Assembly (NCBI GenBank): GCA_049423065.1
Contig: JBMSQB010000045.1
Span: 1-37,383 of the forward strand
DNA length: 37,383 bases
Source of the DNA: SYIM01 sp041182885
GTDB lineage: Bacteria; Pseudomonadota; Gammaproteobacteria; Burkholderiales; Burkholderiaceae_E
Reading direction: 5' to 3'
The notes under the pieces are model-generated. The model did not search any database, was not told the DNA's origin, and saw only the letters and a program-made list of their open reading frames with translations. A program made the position numbers and the translations under genes. Of the stretch, positions 7,928 through 15,752 are shown piece by piece (positions within the stretch are counted from its first letter, which is position 1; every line of letters begins with the position of its first letter).

Positions 7928-8752
7928 TTGGAAGCCCCTGTCAAACTCGCGCCGCACGGAGCCGAACGCTTTCCAGAAGGCCTGCTGATCGAGCGTCATG
8001 GCGCGGTGATGACCCTCACCATCGATCGTGAGGACGACATGAACCGGCTGATACCCCAGGTACTGGTTCGCCTGGGCGCTATCGCGGAGGCTTTGCGCGA
8101 TGATGATCAAACGCAGGTACTGATCATCACTGGCGCTGGCAGCGCATTTTTTTCAATGGGGATCATGAACCCCGTCATCCGTGCCCAGCTTTCGAAGGAT
8201 GAAGTCGTCCGTCTGGTGATGATGGCAAACCGGGTCTTTGATGCGATCGAGGCCCTGCCGCAGATCGTGATTGCGTGCATCAACGGAAAGGTGCTCGCCG
8301 GAGCCGTGGAGCTCTGTCTTGCCTGTGATATTCGTTATGCGGCCGACCACGCAACACTCTGTATGCCGGAGGCGGCCTGGGGCGGGTTTCCCGGTGCTGG
8401 CGGTCCGGTTCGGCTGCCCCAGTTGGTGGGCCGGGCGAGGGCGCTTGACCTCATCTGCACAGCGCGCGAGATCAGCAGCGAAGCCATGCGCGACTACGGC
8501 ATCGTTCAGGAGCTCTACCCCGGCACGACATTGCGCGACTCGGTGGCCGCCATTGCAGCTCGCATTGCAACCAGCGGGCCGCTCGCCACCCGTGGCGCCA
8601 AGCAGATCGTGAATACCCGTCTGGCGCCGGGTTTCAAGCCGGCGCGCGAACTCGCCGACACCTTGCGGCGGCACCTGGAATGGACTCATGATGTCGATGA
8701 AGGTATCGCTGCGCATCGCGAGAATCGAGCGCCGCGCTTTACCGGTCGATGA
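7928..8752 (+). CDS. Enoyl-CoA hydratase/isomerase (crotonase) family protein
   Basis: 274-residue crotonase-fold enzyme acting on CoA thioesters in the cytosol. The two glutamates used by true hydratases are both present: Glu128 in GAVELCLACD and Glu148 in the PEAAWG segment. These precede the FPGAGGPVRLP helix typical of the family. Start choice: AAGGAG at 7915-7920 is only one base from a GTG at 7922 but seven bases from an in-frame TTG at 7928, so TTG is preferred. A Bug receptor gene follows after 85 bases on the same strand. Hydration, isomerisation or ring-fission activity cannot be told apart from sequence. Confidence 0.9.
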   Translation: MEAPVKLAPHGAERFPEGLLIERHGAVMTLTIDREDDMNRLIPQVLVRLGAIAEALRDDDQTQVLIITGAGSAFFSMGIMNPVIRAQLSKDEVVRLVMMANRVFDAIEALPQIVIACINGKVLAGAVELCLACDIRYAADHATLCMPEAAWGGFPGAGGPVRLPQLVGRARALDLICTAREISSEAMRDYGIVQELYPGTTLRDSVAAIAARIATSGPLATRGAKQIVNTRLAPGFKPARELADTLRRHLEWTHDVDEGIAAHRENRAPRFTGR

Positions 8753-8837
8753 CCCTTCGGGAATGATCCGTCTGCCAGGCGCCAGCCCCCGGTTTGAACA
8801 CGCTGGTGGGCCCCTGATAAAAATGAAGGAGACAATG

Positions 8838-9812
8838 ATGAATCGACGCGTCGCAGCCCTGTCGGCCTTGATCCTGGCATGTATCTGGCCGGGTGCGAAG
8901 GCTCAGACGATTGACGAGTATCCGGGTCGGCCGATCCGGATCGTCCAGGGTTTTCCGCCAGGGGGAAATGCGGATACGGTGGCAAGACTGATTGGTCACG
9001 AACTGTTCCGGCAATTCGGCAAGCCCGTCGTGGTCGAAGCCAAGCCGGGCGCAGGCGGCACGATAGCGAGCGATTTCGTGGCCCGCGCGCCAGCTGATGG
9101 CTATACCCTCATGCTCGTCACCGGCGGGCATGCAGTGGCCGGGGCCATGTACAAATCGCTGCCCTACCGAAGCGTCGAGAGCTTCGAAATGATCTCGACG
9201 ATTTCAATGTTCCCGTTCATTCTGAGCACCCACTCGGGCGGTCAGTATCAATCGCTCAAAGATCTCATTGCTGCCGCCAGGCAAAAGCGTGACGGTGTCA
9301 GTTACGGTGCGGCGGGGCCAGGGGCGACCCAGCATCTGGTGGGCGAGTTGCTCGCGAGCGTGATCAACGCAAAGCTTCTTTATGTGCCCTACAAGGGCGA
9401 TGCAACAGCGGTGACCGCACTGCTGGGCAAGGAAATCGATTTCATCGTGTCGCCGGGCACCGCAGTCCTGGCGCACGTCAAGGCTGGAACCTTCAAGGCG
9501 GTTGCGGTCACCGGGGCGTCGCGCTGGCCCGGGATGCCGGATGTGCCGACCGTAGCTGAAAGCGGTGTCCCCGGGTATCAGGTGAACTCGTGGCTGGGTA
9601 TTGCCACCACCGCTGGGGTACCCCCACCGGTTGTGGCAAAGCTCAACGCCGCGGTGCATGAGGCGCTCAGGGTGCCGGAAGTCAGGGCAAAGCTCGAGCA
9701 GATTGGGGGGCAGGTTCGGGGCAGCACGCCCGGCGAGATGCGTGAGATGGTGGCGAGCGAAATCGCCCAGTGGTCTCGGGTGATCGACCGTGCTGGAATC
9801 GAGCGACGCTGA
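8838..9812 (+). CDS. Bug-family periplasmic receptor 2
   Basis: 324 residues with a signal peptide ending near GAKAQ. Mature-protein hallmarks are YPGRPIRIVQGFPPGG and the variant loop YVPYKGDA; the otherwise common THVPYKG histidine is replaced by tyrosine. The frame runs back to 8688, inside the upstream crotonase gene. AAGGAG at 8826-8831 selects the ATG at 8838, or less likely the one at 8835. It probably shares a transcript with the crotonase gene, which suggests uptake of an acid later handled as a CoA ester. It ends only six bases from the convergent pentapeptide gene. Confidence 0.92.
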   Translation: MNRRVAALSALILACIWPGAKAQTIDEYPGRPIRIVQGFPPGGNADTVARLIGHELFRQFGKPVVVEAKPGAGGTIASDFVARAPADGYTLMLVTGGHAVAGAMYKSLPYRSVESFEMISTISMFPFILSTHSGGQYQSLKDLIAAARQKRDGVSYGAAGPGATQHLVGELLASVINAKLLYVPYKGDATAVTALLGKEIDFIVSPGTAVLAHVKAGTFKAVAVTGASRWPGMPDVPTVAESGVPGYQVNSWLGIATTAGVPPPVVAKLNAAVHEALRVPEVRAKLEQIGGQVRGSTPGEMREMVASEIAQWSRVIDRAGIERR

Positions 9813-9818
9813 AACCCG

Positions 9819-10286
9819 TCAGTTTCGTTTGACCCCCACTGCATTGGTGAGGATCGCGCCGTCAAGCGTTGCGCCGCTGAGATCTGCCCCGCTCAGGTTG
9901 GCGCCCTCCAGGTTTGCCCTGGAGAGATCGGAGTTGGTGAGGTTGGCGCGGGCGAGGTTGGCCCCGGCGAGATTTGCACCGCTCAGGTTGGTCACACGTA
10001 GGCTCGCGCCCGACAGATTGGCGCCGGCCAGGTTCGCCCGCGTCAGGTTGGCGGCGTTCAGGCTGGCACCGGACAGGTTCGCTCCAACGAGGTAGGCGGC
10101 CCACAGGTTGGCGCCGTTCAGGTTGGCGCCAACCAGATTGCTCGCGCCCCTGAGTTGCGCTTTGCTGAGGTCGCATTTCTCGCATGACCCGGTTGCACGC
10201 AGTCGTTCGAGATGGCCCGTGTCGAATGCAAACGCTGCGCTTGAGGTTAAGATCAGACTGACCGAGAGAACTTTCAAAATTTTCAT
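9819..10286 (-). CDS. Exported pentapeptide-repeat protein
   Basis: 155-residue protein with a signal peptide (about residues 1-20, ending SSAAFA). A short CEKC pair follows, then about 22 A(N/D)LXX pentapeptides running almost to the C-terminus. One residue is inserted early in the array; after that there are 19 uninterrupted units. Such arrays fold as a right-handed quadrilateral beta-helix. The CxxC directly before the first repeat is a recurrent feature of exported members. No function can be assigned. The DNA shows the repeat as a run of near-identical 15-base units. It converges with receptor 2 and diverges from receptor 3. Confidence 0.9.
   Translation of the reverse strand: MKILKVLSVSLILTSSAAFAFDTGHLERLRATGSCEKCDLSKAQLRGASNLVGANLNGANLWAAYLVGANLSGASLNAANLTRANLAGANLSGASLRVTNLSGANLAGANLARANLTNSDLSRANLEGANLSGADLSGATLDGAILTNAVGVKRN
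9831..10182 (-). repeat. Tandem 15-base units encoding the pentapeptide array
   Basis: The coding strand consists of consecutive degenerate 15-base units specifying A(N/D)L followed by two variable residues. On the plus strand they appear as recurring GGTTGGCGCC-like words. Boundaries are approximate. The repetition reflects the protein array and is not a mobile element. Confidence 0.8.
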
Positions 10287-10382
10287 GAACGTTTTCCAAT
10301 TGATATGTCGTTCGCGGCAGCGATGCTATGACAGAACAGCGCTGCTGGCTATTGGCGATTTTGCACCGTTCGAGGAACCGCA

Positions 10383-11342
10383 ATGCTGACGACTCGCCTC
10401 GCGCTTTTCATTGCAGGGCTTGCCTTCGCCGGGGTTGCCTTGGCGTCACCGTGGCCTGAACGGCCGGTCAAGCTGTTGGTGGGCTATGCCGCGGGTGGGT
10501 CCACCGATGTGATCGCGCGCCTGCTCGCCCCGCGGCTGGCCGAGGGGCTCGGAAAGCCGGTAGTCGTCGAGAACAAGCCGGGCGCATCAGGAGATCTCGC
10601 TGGGGAACTGCTGCTGCAGGCGCCTGCAGACGGCTACACCCTGCTTTTATCCACTGTGGCGATGCACGCAATCAATCCAGGTCTCGCCAAAGTTCGCAGG
10701 TTCGATCCGGTGGACGATTTCGCGCCGATCGCCATGGTGGCTTCGTACCCAATGATCCTGATTGCCTCGCCGCAGTCCACCTTTCGGATGGCCACTGATC
10801 TTCAAGCGCTCGCTCGCAAATCGGATGTGTTCTTCGCATCATCCGGTATTGGCTCGCCGGGGCACCTCGCGGGCGAACTGCTTGCACGCGCGCTGGGCGT
10901 GCCGCTCACGCACGTCCCCTACAAGGGCGGAGCACCCTCGGTGGTTTCAGTGATGAGCGGCGAGACCCATCTGTCGTTTGCGACGCTGCCTGCCGTTGTG
11001 CCCCAGATTCGCGCAGGAAAGGTGAGGGCGGTGGGGTTGGCGTCTCGTGTGCGTAATGCCGCCGTGGCGGGTACGCCAACCATGGCGGAACTCGGTGTCC
11101 CCGACTTTGACATTGGAACATGGACCGGCGTGGTGGGCCCCCGTGGCACACCGGCCGACGTGATCACCAGGGTAAACGGGGCTGTGGCCTCTGCGCTGGC
11201 CGAGCCTGCCATTCGTGGCCGACTCGAGGGCGAGGGCGCAGAAATCCAGTCAATGCGTCCTGAAGATTTCGGAAGACTGATCCGAAGCGAGCACGCCCGA
11301 TGGGTGGCGGTGGTGCGGGCAGCCGGCATCCAGGCCCAATGA
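10383..11342 (+). CDS. Bug-family periplasmic receptor 3
   Basis: 319 residues; signal peptide of about 21 residues ending GVALAS. The mature part begins PWPERPVKLLVGYAAGG and carries LTHVPYKGGAP in the ligand loop, with a C-terminal RWVAVVRAAGIQ helix typical of the family. GAGGA precedes the ATG. The gene stands alone: it diverges from the pentapeptide gene and converges with the reductive dehalogenase gene. Its metabolic partner is not evident. The dehalogenase unit is the nearest candidate but has its own coupled receptor. Confidence 0.93.
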   Translation: MLTTRLALFIAGLAFAGVALASPWPERPVKLLVGYAAGGSTDVIARLLAPRLAEGLGKPVVVENKPGASGDLAGELLLQAPADGYTLLLSTVAMHAINPGLAKVRRFDPVDDFAPIAMVASYPMILIASPQSTFRMATDLQALARKSDVFFASSGIGSPGHLAGELLARALGVPLTHVPYKGGAPSVVSVMSGETHLSFATLPAVVPQIRAGKVRAVGLASRVRNAAVAGTPTMAELGVPDFDIGTWTGVVGPRGTPADVITRVNGAVASALAEPAIRGRLEGEGAEIQSMRPEDFGRLIRSEHARWVAVVRAAGIQAQ

Positions 11343-11373
11343 GCCCGGCAAGTCGGTGGTCCGCATCGAACTC

Positions 11374-11395
11374 GAGGCGGCGTATCCGTCGCCTC
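11374..11395. terminator. Hairpin between convergent receptor 3 and dehalogenase genes
   Basis: A nine-pair stem with one G-U pair (11374-11382 with 11387-11395) closes a TATC tetraloop, midway between the two converging stop codons. Neither side has a T-tract, so termination strength is uncertain. Confidence 0.45.
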
Positions 11396-11439
11396 AATCA
11401 AAACAAGCGTCTCCAATGAAATTCAATGTGGACAGGCGT

Positions 11440-14400
11440 TCAAAGCGAAATTGATATCTGTCCCCCGGGTGTCGCCGAGCGCGAGCAGCAGAGCAGCATT
11501 TTCGTTGTACGTTCGCGGGCGCTCAGCACATGATCGCGATGATCCACGTCGCCAGCCAGCACATTGGCCGAGCAGACGCCGCAGATGCCGTCCGAGCACT
11601 TGACATCGACCGCGATTCCCGCGGCCTGCAGCGCTTCGGCTGCCGACTGGTCAGCACTCACTGCAACGGATCGCCCGCTGTCTGCGAGCAGAAGGGTGAA
11701 AGGATGGTTTGGCCGCTCCGGTACATCGGGAACCACGAACAACTCGCGATGCAGTGATTCCGCGGGCCACCCCCGGGAGGTGGCCACTTCGAAGACGGCA
11801 TCCATGTAGCGAAGCGAGCCACAGGTGTAGAGCTCGTATCCCGAATGCCATTCGGGAATCAGGGCGGGAAGGTCTGCGCGCTGTCCCTGATCCTTGAAAT
11901 GGGTTTGTACACGTGAGGCCCATGCGGACTCGCGCAGATCCTGGACAAACCCCGCCTGAGCCTCGCTTGCCGCGCTGTAGTGAAAATCGAAATCGGCTGC
12001 CTGACGGTGCAGTGCGTGTGCCATGGGAATCAGTGGCGTCACGCCGATGCCGCCGGCGAACAGCAGGGTCTTTCGCGAACCCGGAAGAAGCGGAAAGTGA
12101 TTGGCTGGCGGCGTCACGAACACCCGCTTTCCTTCCCGGAATACGCGGTGCATGAGCATGGATCCGCCTTTGCCGCGGGGCTCACGGAGCACCCCCAGCA
12201 CATACCGGTTTGCGTCGGCCGGGTCACCGGCCAGGCTATAGGAGCGTCGATACTCGGGCGCGATGATCACATCGACATGGGCGCCAGCTTCAAACGGCGG
12301 CAGTGGCTTGCCGTCAGGCGATTCGAACTCGAAGCGTGCGATGTCGCGGGCCATTTCGGTTCGGCGCTTGAGCACAACGGGAAACACCGGCGGTGGCCCC
12401 TCTGGCATGCGAAAGGGCGGGGCCAGCTGGGCGGTGTCGCCGGCGGCAAGTCGCGCTCGATACTCGGCCGGGGTCAGGAGCGACCGGTAGCGCTCGATGC
12501 CCTTGTCGCGATTGATCGGATGGGCGACCGGGTAAGGCGGCGGCATCTGATCAGCGGGATAGACCGCGAGCGTCTGGTCCTCATAGCGCAGATCCAGATC
12601 GCGATTGAGTTCCCGGCGGTGTACCTGACGCGCCTGCACGTAGCGACCGCTGTCGCGATCGAGCTCGAGATCCCACCACCATTTCTTGACCGGATTGATG
12701 GAACCTCGACCAAGATGGTCGTCGAGCGCTGCCAGCATCGGTGCAGCGCCCGGGAAATTCATGGCGATTCTGCGCACCCCCGCCTCGGCGAACAGGCCTT
12801 CCAGGTTCCAGGGGCAGGTTTTCATACACCGGCCACACATGCCTCCACCCTGGTTTGTGATGCGGTAGCGCGCGCATTTTTCAGCGTCGGACTTCCAGAT
12901 CTCATACCCGTTGTACATCAGCTTTGGGCCAGCGGTGATGGCACCAGACGGACATTCGCGCGCGCACTTGTTGCACTGCTCGCAGAATCGCTGCAGACCA
13001 AAATCGATCGGCTTGTCAGCGGTCATCGGCATGTCGGTGGTGACTGTGCCCGATTTGAGGCGTGGGCCCAGGAACGGATTCAGAATCACTTCGCCGATAC
13101 GACTGACTTCGCCCAGGCCGGAGAGCAGCAGCAGCGGCGGCTGCAACACGTCGCCATCAATCACGGAGTGAACGCGCGCACTCCATCCCAGGCGCCGGAT
13201 CTGCTCAGCGAGGATGCCTCCGATCATCGAGAAACGCAGGTAGGCACGCATGCTTTGCGCGACTGAAATCCAGTCGTCACCCGAGGCGCCTTCCATCGTT
13301 TCATGCCCCTGATCGATGAGCATGTTGAGCGCGTTCCGGTGATAGGCCGCCATGGGTTGGCCGCCTGCATCGTGCGAATACCAGGCCCACTCAGGGACCG
13401 CGCAGAGACCCACTGCATCACAGCCCATGTAGTAGGACGCAGCCTTCAGATTGTCGGCGTTGCGCGTTGGATCGAGCGTGCTGCCGGCAACGGGGCCACG
13501 CGCCTCGCCGAACTGCAGCAGCAGCAGCGCGCCCAATGCGCGCCTTGCGCAGGCACCGATCGGGCTTTTCATCACGTAGTGCGCGTTTTTTGCTTCCTCC
13601 TGGATCTTCCGGCCCATGTCGCCAAAGAGGATCCGTGCAAAGAAATCGGCGCGCTTGGGAAAACGTGGCACGCGTGCGTGATCGATGAACGTGGTGGGCT
13701 CGTCTCGGCGCTTGATGGTCTCGAAGGGCAACGGGCCGCTGCGGAATTCGCGACGCCGGTACGGGTCGCGGTTGAGTGCCCCGCGCCCTGTTCCCACGCC
13801 GAGCCACCATGCGGGTCCGTGCGATCGAACACGGTCAAGCCCGCCGGAGACGGCGAGCGGGCGGTCTGCCGCCAGTTCGAGCGACGTGGTGACAGCGGCG
13901 AGCGCATAGTGCGTGCCGCGATAGGGGTTGACGGCGCATGCCTCTCCGTTTCGGGTTTCCACGGTGGCCAATCCGCTTGCGACCGCGAGGCGGGGAAGGT
14001 CGACATCGGAGCAGGTTGCAGTATGCGAGCGCGCCGAATACCCAAGCATTCTGAGATACGTGGCGAGCAGAACCGCTGTTTGGGCGGCCAGCGTTGCCGC
14101 GCGCTGCGCCTGGGTGCCAAGAATCCATTCGCACCCTGGTTCACCCGGCCGTGGCTCGCGCTGATAATCGACCATGACCACCAGTGCGTGGGTGTGGTGG
14201 TCGATGGGTTGGTGCTTGGCCCGGGCCGAGTCGAGCACATCCGCAAGAATCATGTCGATGCCGGCTGCGAAGCTTTTGGGCTGACTGCCCTCGAGTTCGG
14301 CGGCAAGCTTTGCCACCATTGGATTCCTGAGGGGCTGCGCGAGCCTGCAATCGGCTGGCAACCCTGAGGTGGCCACCATTGACGCATCGAAATAGTAGGC

Positions 14401-14667
14401 GGCGGCCTTGAGGTGCCTCGTGCGCTCGGCTGGGTCATCGGGAAGATCGGATCGCTGGCTTGCGACAGCCCCATCGCGAATGACATCGAACATGCCGATA
14501 AAGCGTGCCATGGCATGCGTGAGTGATTCGGGGTTTGCGTCATCGAACGCAAGTGCCTGCATCGGCGACAGCGCCGACAGGTCGGGTCTGATGTCGGTTC
14601 GCCGCAGGCGCTCGAGCGGAAACGGTCCCAGGTGAACCGGCCGGTCGCGATAGGAAAAAAGCCTCAT
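11440..14667 (-). CDS. rdhA: Self-sufficient catabolic reductive dehalogenase fused to ferredoxin reductase and [2Fe-2S] ferredoxin (BhbA-like)
   Basis: 1075-residue cytosolic corrinoid/iron-sulfur enzyme expected to remove halide from an organohalide, probably an aromatic, using NAD(P)H. Domain order: an N-terminal cobalamin-domain-like copy (about 80-280); the reductive dehalogenase core (about 350-555); two [4Fe-4S] sites with Cys562, 565, 568, 572 and Cys598, 611, 614, 618; a flavin/NAD reductase module (about 760-970) with RRSYSL at 807-812 and GGIGVTP at 872-878; and a plant-type [2Fe-2S] domain with Cys1024, 1029, 1032 and 1060 or 1061. Tyr476, Lys538 and Arg602 are candidate catalytic residues. 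No Tat signal is present, unlike respiratory dehalogenases. The architecture matches BhbA of Comamonas. Translation is coupled to the upstream Bug gene by ATGA. An epoxyqueuosine-reductase-like relative is a less likely alternative. Confidence 0.9.
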   Translation of the reverse strand: MRLFSYRDRPVHLGPFPLERLRRTDIRPDLSALSPMQALAFDDANPESLTHAMARFIGMFDVIRDGAVASQRSDLPDDPAERTRHLKAAAYYFDASMVATSGLPADCRLAQPLRNPMVAKLAAELEGSQPKSFAAGIDMILADVLDSARAKHQPIDHHTHALVVMVDYQREPRPGEPGCEWILGTQAQRAATLAAQTAVLLATYLRMLGYSARSHTATCSDVDLPRLAVASGLATVETRNGEACAVNPYRGTHYALAAVTTSLELAADRPLAVSGGLDRVRSHGPAWWLGVGTGRGALNRDPYRRREFRSGPLPFETIKRRDEPTTFIDHARVPRFPKRADFFARILFGDMGRKIQEEAKNAHYVMKSPIGACARRALGALLLLQFGEARGPVAGSTLDPTRNADNLKAASYYMGCDAVGLCAVPEWAWYSHDAGGQPMAAYHRNALNMLIDQGHETMEGASGDDWISVAQSMRAYLRFSMIGGILAEQIRRLGWSARVHSVIDGDVLQPPLLLLSGLGEVSRIGEVILNPFLGPRLKSGTVTTDMPMTADKPIDFGLQRFCEQCNKCARECPSGAITAGPKLMYNGYEIWKSDAEKCARYRITNQGGGMCGRCMKTCPWNLEGLFAEAGVRRIAMNFPGAAPMLAALDDHLGRGSINPVKKWWWDLELDRDSGRYVQARQVHRRELNRDLDLRYEDQTLAVYPADQMPPPYPVAHPINRDKGIERYRSLLTPAEYRARLAAGDTAQLAPPFRMPEGPPPVFPVVLKRRTEMARDIARFEFESPDGKPLPPFEAGAHVDVIIAPEYRRSYSLAGDPADANRYVLGVLREPRGKGGSMLMHRVFREGKRVFVTPPANHFPLLPGSRKTLLFAGGIGVTPLIPMAHALHRQAADFDFHYSAASEAQAGFVQDLRESAWASRVQTHFKDQGQRADLPALIPEWHSGYELYTCGSLRYMDAVFEVATSRGWPAESLHRELFVVPDVPERPNHPFTLLLADSGRSVAVSADQSAAEALQAAGIAVDVKCSDGICGVCSANVLAGDVDHRDHVLSARERTTKMLLCCSRSATPGGQISISL

Positions 14668-15641
14668 TCGATTCGGATGCCGACCGCGCGGATCAGGTCG
14701 CCCCAGCGCGTCTGCTCCGCTGCGATGTATTGCCGGAACGCCTGCGGTGTGCTGCCGATCGGCGTTGCACCCATTGCGGTGAGGCGTGACTGGACCTCGG
14801 GGAGCGCGAGCGCTCGGCGGATTTCATCGGAAAGCCGGCTCACGATCGACTCGGGTGTGCCCGAGCGCACGGCAAGTCCGAACCAGGGGCCGGTTTCCCA
14901 ACCCGGGAAACCCGACTCGCTCATGGTTGGAATATCGGGAAAGGCCGGGTGTCTTTCGGGGCTGGTGACTGCCAGCGCCGTCACCTTGCCGGCGCGCGCA
15001 AGGGCGCTGCCCTGAGCGAGCGTGTCAAAGCTGAAATGCACGCGTCCTGAGGACAGATCAAGAACCGATTCGGAGGCGCCCTTGTAGGGCACATGCGAGA
15101 CCCGGATCGATGCGCGCGTTCGAAAGAGCTCGCCCGCGAGGTGACCGCTTGAACCGTTGCCAGGCGAGGCGAACAACAGGGTGTCGGGCTTAGAACGCGC
15201 GAGCTCAACGAGTTCGCTTACCGAACGGACGCCAAGCGAGGGGCTTGCGATCAGCAGATTGGGCAGACGCACCAGCTCCGACAAGGGCGAAAAGTCGGCA
15301 TTGGCGTCATAAGAGAGCTTCGAAAACAGCGCCTGGTTCAACGCGTGCGTGCCGACGTGGATCAGCATCATGGTGTGGCCATCGGCAGGCGCGCGCAGCA
15401 ATTCGCCGGCTGCGATCTGGCCGCTGCCCCCAGGCCTCTGCTCGACCGCAACAGGTTGAGCAAGCGCGGATGAAAGCGGTTGCGCAACGGCCCTCGCCAG
15501 CGTGTCGGTGAACCCGCCAGGAAAGGGGATGATCAGTCGCAGGGGCCGGGAAGGAAAGTCGGGCTGGGCGAGCGCGGGGTCGGTGACGAACGCTGCGAGC
15601 GAGGCGAGGCAGAGATGTCGTCGGGCGCGGGAGTGTGTCAT
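14664..15641 (-). CDS. Bug-family periplasmic receptor 4, coupled to the reductive dehalogenase
   Basis: 325 residues with a signal peptide ending near TDPALAQ; the mature part starts PDFPSRPLRLIIPFPGG. The ligand loop reads SHVPYKGASES. The stop codon overlaps the dehalogenase start in ATGA (14667-14664), and the dehalogenase has no clear ribosome site of its own. The two products are therefore probably made together. In Comamonas sp. 7D-2 a receptor of this family (BhbB3) is known to accompany the BhbA dehalogenase. This gene is thus likely to bind the halogenated substrate for uptake, though no membrane partner is encoded in the window. Confidence 0.94.
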   Translation of the reverse strand: MTHSRARRHLCLASLAAFVTDPALAQPDFPSRPLRLIIPFPGGFTDTLARAVAQPLSSALAQPVAVEQRPGGSGQIAAGELLRAPADGHTMMLIHVGTHALNQALFSKLSYDANADFSPLSELVRLPNLLIASPSLGVRSVSELVELARSKPDTLLFASPGNGSSGHLAGELFRTRASIRVSHVPYKGASESVLDLSSGRVHFSFDTLAQGSALARAGKVTALAVTSPERHPAFPDIPTMSESGFPGWETGPWFGLAVRSGTPESIVSRLSDEIRRALALPEVQSRLTAMGATPIGSTPQAFRQYIAAEQTRWGDLIRAVGIRIE

Positions 15642-15686
15642 GTGCCAGTCCTTGAATCGCTGCGTGGGATTCTGATCAACACTTTA

Positions 15687-15704
15687 CGGCGCACTGTCGC
15701 GCCG
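15687..15704 (-). terminator. Possible weak terminator after the effector-like gene
   Basis: A six-pair GC stem (15687-15692 with 15699-15704) with a six-base loop lies about 50 bases past the effector-like stop and before receptor 4. No T-tract follows, so it may equally be an attenuating or inert hairpin. If active, it would separate the chaperone-effector unit from the dehalogenase unit. Confidence 0.25.
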
Positions 15705-15752
15705 CGCGAGCTGGGATGAGGTCTTGGACCCGATTTGTGTGTGCCGCCGCTG

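Noticed and set aside
9831..10182. Possible CRISPR-like or minisatellite array
   Set aside because: The periodic 15-base words are fully explained by the pentapeptide-repeat coding sequence.
11980..13266. 428-codon plus-strand open frame antisense to the dehalogenase
   Set aside because: It mirrors the high third-position GC of the real gene; no ribosome site or family motif.
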